Source: Ettlia oleoabundans (lineage: Eukaryota; Chlorophyta; Chlorophyceae; Chlamydomonadales). From it: DNA of 10,663 nt. Below the pieces are notes generated by a model that did no database searches, was not told where the DNA came from, and saw only the letters and a list, made by a program, of their open reading frames with translations. Both the position numbers and the translations under genes were made by a program. Positions 6,792-10,663 of this stretch are shown here, piece after piece; position 1 is the stretch's first letter, and each line of letters begins with the position of its first letter. The stretch is taken from NCBI GenBank assembly GCA_019693395.1, contig JAAMXP010000707.1, positions 1 through 10,663 of the forward strand, written 5' to 3'.

Positions 6792-9046
6792 ATGGCCCAC
6801 CTGAGTTCAGGCAGAAAGCCGCTGTCCCTGATCGACCTGCCCGATCAGTGCCTGGACCGGGTGATGCAGCTCGCGCTGAGCAGCCAAGACCGCCAAGGGA
6901 ATAAAAGACTTATAAAATGGCGCAGCGGGCTGGTGGCCGTCGTGCTTCGGTGAGCTGCTCAGTGGGCTGTGGTGGATGCCGGCTGCCACTTGATCGAGGG
7001 AAGGTCGATAGCGGTGCTGTGTAAGGTTATGCGGTTTGCTCGGGGGATGAATTCATGCACTTCAACTATTGTGATGTGCTGGTCTGAAGTTGCAGGCTTC
7101 CATATGACATGATGCCAGACAGCCTGCTGGCCTGCAAGGCCATTTGGCGGGCAGCCAAAGGCAGCCTTGCGCACGCACGCCACCTTGACACTGCAGCCCC
7201 GGCCTTTTAGCACAGCTGCTGAACTGGAGGCTGCAGTTTGTAAGTATCATGACAGCATGGGTGCACTTGAGCTGAGCTGTCACTCTCTCTGGCCTGATGA
7301 CTCCAGCTTTTCCCGCTGCCTCGCCCTGGCATCTCCGCAGCTTGAAGCCCTCACTCTGTTCCAGCGCAGTAGCAGCAAAATGCACTCAACTTGGGGCATC
7401 CAGCTGACCCGCTTGGGCAAGCTCACCAATTTTGCACCTTAATTTGTCTGGCGATGAACAGCATGGGGATGGGGACTGGCCGGCATGGCCTCTGTCTCTG
7501 CAGCAGTTCAGCATCGACACTCGGTTTGTGCCAGCCAGCTTTTTTGTCAGTCTGGCACCGCTGCATCACCTGGCAACTTTAAAAGTGACAGGACGTAGTG
7601 CTACTGTCGACAGCGGTGCAGCCTCAGTGCTACAGCGTCTCCCACTTAATCTCCTGGTGCTCGAATTGATGGATCAGCTTGCTGAACTGGTACTGCCTGT
7701 CATCCCGTCTCTGGAGGAGCTTAGCCTCGGAAGCTCAAGTGAATACTACATGGCCGCGCGCATGGCAGGGCCGCAGCTGCTGCAGCCTATCCAGCTGCGG
7801 CGCTTGCAGGTGGTGGGGGCAGACCTGCGTTGGCCACCACAGCTGCTGGCCGGATGCCCCATCCTGCAGTCCTTAGAGCTGGCAGAGGTGAGTCGGTGTT
7901 TCTCTGTCAGTTCATTATAATGTTGCTATGAATGCCGCTTATAAATGAGGAATATAGGGCAGGCCACTTGTCAGCCTTGCGAGAACTTGTGCCCATTGTG
8001 CCGCTTACCTGCTTTTGCAGGTGGCTTCCTACCAGGCAGTTAGCCAGCTAGCAGGACTGACACGCCTGGTCCTCCAGGGCCACAGCCTCGATGAAGCACT
8101 GGACTTCAGCAGGCTGCCACTGCTCCGTGAGCTGTGCTTAGCTGGGAAGGGCCTAACAGAGCTGCCTTGTGGTGTGCCCGGCCTGACCCAGCTCACAAAG
8201 CTGGACCTGTGCTGCAACTGCCTGGAGGAGCTGCCAGCTGGTACGTGCTGGCAGCGGGTGCGCCAGCTAAGCCTGGCTTACAACCGGCGCTTGAAACAAG
8301 TGCCACAGGCATTGGCCACGGCTTCTGCTCTGGAGTGCCTGGATCTTACGGGGTGCCCATTGAGTAGCACTGCCACAAGTGTATCCCTCCTTGCCAAGGT
8401 GCGCCCAAGGGCAACACAGCACTTCCCTTCCTTGCCCTCTATTTTGGAGCAAACAAGTTGGTGCATCATTGAATGACTTATTGTTGCTGTGAGTTCCCAC
8501 CGCGCGATTTCAACTTGAATGTGGCCAGCTTGAGAACAACAGCCCCTTCTTGCAGATGCCCAAACTTCAAGCACTGCATTTCAAGATATCTCGGAACTTT
8601 GTCTTCCACTATCCATACGATCCAGACGGGGAGGGGGAATATCGCACTGAGGATGCGTGGGACCTGTACAGGCTGTGTGTGAGGGCCACCAGTTGATGCT
8701 GTCACACACACACACACACACACTGCGAGTGTCATGATGTAGGCGCCTGCTAGCTGCTTGTAGGCGCCCCTAGCATTGCAAAAGGTTCATTGATAGATTG
8801 CGGCTGCATATGTGTGCACATGGTTCTTGTTTCATCAAAGCGCCTTCAGCCAAACTTGTAGTTCTATGTCTGCAGGCGCAGCTCCAAATTGTGGATGCCT
8901 TGAACAAGACCCTGAGCCGCCGCTGTAATGACGTGTCGCCGCTTGTGGTCAATACGTCCTTCCGTCCCTTCCTCTTCCATATGCACCTGAGGTATGAGGA
9001 CCATGACGGCACGATTCAATTCAATGGAACGGATGAGGATGAGTAG
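6792..9046 (+). CDS. F-box/leucine-rich-repeat protein, with two apparent +1 frameshifts
   Basis: Proposed exons: 6792-6949, 7096-7887, 8021-8398, 8556-8678 and 8876-9046 (TAG). Exon 1 holds LIDLPDQCLDRVMQLAL, a typical start of an F-box, which binds SKP1 in SCF ubiquitin ligases. Exon 2 would continue with LLACKAIWRAAKG and LTLQPRPFSTAAELEAAV, then repeats of the LxxLxLxx type. Exon 3 has five clear leucine-rich repeats, for example LRELCLAGKGLTELP and LTKLDLCCNCLEELP. The last exons give a non-repeat C-terminus rich in Asp and Glu. Exon 2 does not read through: the frame moves by one at about 7169 (an extra base after KGSL) and again at 7430-7433 (TTTT where TTT would give LTNLHLNLSG). All other joins are in phase. 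It may be a decaying gene, or the assembly may contain two insertion errors. The exon 1/2 join is less certain than the rest. Substrate unknown. Confidence 0.65.
8703..8722. repeat. (CA)10 microsatellite
   Basis: Ten perfect CA copies lie in the 8679-8875 intron of the F-box/LRR gene, just after the GTGAGG donor. About 20 bases downstream, the decamer TGTAGGCGCC occurs twice, at 8739 and 8759. Confidence 0.95.
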
Positions 9047-9824
9047 GTGCACGCATGGCCTGTGTCAGACTCGATGTTGTGGCCTGCAGGCTACAGCACA
9101 CGCGGCAGGCCTGCGCGTATAAAAACCGTCATAGAAATGACAGCTAGCAGCTGTCCAACCTGCAGCCGCTCAATGTGGCTGTGCAAAAGGCCGAGGGCCT
9201 GCTTTGACTGCATGCACACCTTGATTCTCGTCTGCCCTTCCTGCCTTGCCTCGTATGCATACACCAATCTCTCATGCGGTGAAGCTGTCATTGATGGCGG
9301 TTATCTGTTCCTTCCGTTCAAGAGTGGAATGTCATCATGGGAAGTTTCCTGCTAGCAGGCTCTGCACTCTGGCCGCCTTTTTCTGGATCCAATGCAAAGC
9401 AATATATTTTTCAGCGCAGCGAAGATTGCCGCCTTTTGTTGCATAGCATGCACTCCCTTGCATCAAGACAAGACGACGTCATGGTGGACCTTGTGGTAAA
9501 GCGAACTCAGCACTTCACGGTGGGTCAGGTTAGGTTGCGAGGCTGCTCTCAGCTGTTTACCAGTGTGGCGGCGTAGGCCTATGGCAGCCTATGCCGCCAC
9601 GCTGTCGTGGTGCTGAGCCCTCCTTTACTGATTTGTGTGTTGGACTGCGTCTTTCTCTCGTCGCTTAATTACAAAGCACGTACCAGAAGATTCAGAACCC
9701 GTTCTCTGCCGTGCAGAGCCGCCGCGCTCGGTAAGAACCTTTGTGCCCCCAAAGCGGCGTTCAGCGGGTGATCAAGTGCACATAGCAACAAGGAAGGCCC
9801 CCGTGGCGCGTAGCAGGCGTCACC
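9047..9824. other. Intergenic region upstream of RLP24, with hairpin and probable 5' UTR
   Basis: I see no convincing protein gene here. An open frame at 9047-9355 has many cysteines but no recognisable motif and begins right at the previous stop. The region has no TGTAA on the plus strand, so the end of the F-box/LRR transcript is not marked. A strong inverted repeat sits at 9561-9604. A donor-like CG|GTAAGA at 9731 and the lack of any ATG from about 9600 to 9824 fit the promoter and 5' leader of the next gene. Confidence 0.5.
9561..9604. repeat. 18-bp inverted repeat with 8-base loop
   Basis: Positions 9561-9578 pair with 9587-9604, leaving the loop CTATGGCA. Sixteen pairs are Watson-Crick; 9564/9601 and 9573/9592 would be G-U wobbles in RNA. 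The arms contain GTGGCGGCG and GCCGCCAC. It lies about 220 bases before the split start codon of RLP24 and over 500 bases after the F-box/LRR stop. No further repeats flank it, so a mobile element is not supported. Confidence 0.75.
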
Positions 9825-10294
9825 AGTGAGTAGCAGGGCATGGCGCAGGCGCATGCACGGCAGCCGGCTCTGTGGCTGCCTTTACGGGCGTCCTTGCTGT
9901 GCTTGGGTTGCAGCGAGCAACTCGCAGCAGCCTTGCTAACAGTGCCGCTCCCTCTTCGCCGCCATTTTGCAGTGCGCTTGGAAAAGTGCTGGTTCTGCTC
10001 CAGCACTGTCTACCCTGGACACGGCATCACATTCGTTCGCAATGACGCCACGGTGAGCCCGGGCCAAGGCAGCGGGAACACCACCGCCGCCACTGCCGCC
10101 TGCCCGCCGCCTGCCTGGAGCATGTGGCCGTACACTTACTTACCGCCTTACCCTCGCCACTCGCATACCTTTTCCCACAGATTTTCCGGTTCTGCCGGTC
10201 CAAATGCCACAAGAACTTCAAGATGAAGCGCAACCCGCGCAAGCTGAAGTGGACCAAGGCCTACCGCAAGCTGGCGGGCAAGGAGCTGGCAGAG
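9825..10294 (+). CDS. RLP24: Ribosome-biogenesis protein RLP24 (RSL24D1), 3' partial, start codon split by an intron
   Basis: Exons: ...9825, 9973-10052 and 10181-10294, continuing outside the window. Exon 1 ends CACCA|GTGAGT and exon 2 begins CAG|TGCGC, so splicing makes ACC-ATG-CGC, giving MRLEKCWFC, the conserved start of RLP24. The L24e-type zinc finger is complete: C6, C9, C32 and C36. [26 protein letters not shown] and [20 protein letters not shown] follow, matching RLP24 rather than cytosolic ribosomal protein eL24, which lacks the four cysteines. RLP24 holds the place of eL24 on pre-60S particles in the nucleolus and is exchanged for it in the cytoplasm after release by the AAA ATPase Drg1. 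The visible 65 residues are the N-terminal third or so; the C-terminal helix lies beyond 10663. Intron 9826-9972 is 147 nt and open in frame from ATG 9840. Confidence 0.92.
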
Positions 10295-10663
10295 GTGAGG
10301 CTGGGAGTGGTGACAGACAGGCAGAAAAAACAATCGCCTGGTTATCAGCGTGTTGATCATCAGCCAGCTAGTTGCTATGAAGACTGACTGGTAAGATGAG
10401 CTCAGCTGAAAGCAGACTCGGTCGGAGAACAACTCACCGGACCGCCAGCCATGGCTAGCTGGCTGGTGGGGGCAGGCTAGGCTGGCTGGCATGGCCAGGG
10501 TTATGGGCCACGGGTAACCGCCTGCACCCGCAGAAACGCAAAAGGCAAAATATCGGAACTCTCCAGCAATCAGCTATCAGCATGCAACCTCGGTGCAAGG
10601 CTCATGTGCTATGCACCATCCCTATAAATTTCCGTGGCTCTGCGCGCGCGCGCGCGCCGCGCC
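10295..10663 (+). other. RLP24: Intron sequence of RLP24 to the window end
   Basis: After the GAG|GTGAGG donor at 10294 no stretch encodes the expected continuation of RLP24 (acidic linker, then a basic helix). An acceptor-like CCCGCAG precedes AAACGCAAAAGG near 10534, but its translation does not fit the family. The region contains GCTGG-rich short inverted repeats near 10443-10490 and ends in a GC tract. Confidence 0.5.
10642..10657. repeat. (GC)8 dinucleotide tract at the window edge
   Basis: Eight GC copies lie six bases from the right edge. Such tracts often stop sequencing or assembly; the left edge has a G-rich run too, so both ends may be contig ends. Confidence 0.85.

Noticed and set aside
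6911..6917. TATAAAA as a promoter TATA box
   Set aside because: It lies inside the proposed first exon of the F-box/LRR gene, downstream of its start codon, with no supported gene start at the right distance.
9047..9355. Cysteine-rich 102-codon open frame resembling a zinc-binding protein
   Set aside because: The CxxC spacing fits no known finger, it starts immediately after the F-box/LRR stop, and no splice or start context supports it.
10534..10663. A fourth RLP24 exon after CCCGCAG
   Set aside because: The translation (KRKRQNIGT and on) lacks the expected acidic linker and basic helix of RLP24.

Overview
The window looks like nuclear DNA of a green alga (Chlorophyta, perhaps Chlorophyceae; the class is a guess). 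It is GC-rich, with short genes broken by many introns of roughly 110-350 nt with GT-AG ends. TGTAA, the usual chlorophyte polyadenylation signal, follows some stop codons, and predicted proteins carry Ala/Gln/Ser-rich low-complexity stretches. The genes were assembled here by matching splice sites, intron phase and protein similarity recalled from memory; no transcript or database evidence was available. The low-complexity tracts at both edges suggest this may be a whole short contig.

Layout from left to right. (1) A minus-strand gene (156-1324, 3' end off the window) encodes a YchJ-like SEC-C zinc-motif protein with a possible plastid leader, and contains a GC-AG intron. (2) It is transcribed divergently from a plus-strand gene (about 1448-2934) for an unrecognised, probably plastid-targeted helical protein. 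(3) A plus-strand gene (3174-4143) encodes a BLOC-1 subunit 1 (BLOS1/GCN5L1)-like protein. (4) Immediately after its stop, with no TGTAA between, comes a plus-strand gene of the UPF0739/C1orf74 (DUF4504) family ending at 5277. The pair is a good candidate for a bicistronic transcript, which is known in green algae. (5) A convergent minus-strand gene (5760-6614) encodes an unrecognised 110-residue protein in three exons. (6) Divergent from it, a plus-strand F-box/leucine-rich-repeat gene (6792-9046) carries two apparent single-base insertions. (7) At the right edge a plus-strand gene (from 9825, 3' end off the window) encodes the ribosome-biogenesis factor RLP24. Its start codon is split by an intron as A|TG, and that same intron is open in frame from an internal ATG.

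The genes do not form one pathway: they cover plastid, endolysosomal, ribosome-biogenesis and probably ubiquitin-ligase roles, as expected of ordinary nuclear gene-dense DNA. No mobile element, CRISPR array, tRNA, rRNA or prokaryotic system was seen. The most notable features are the split start codon of RLP24, the tight BLOS1/UPF0739 tandem, and the frameshifted F-box/LRR gene.
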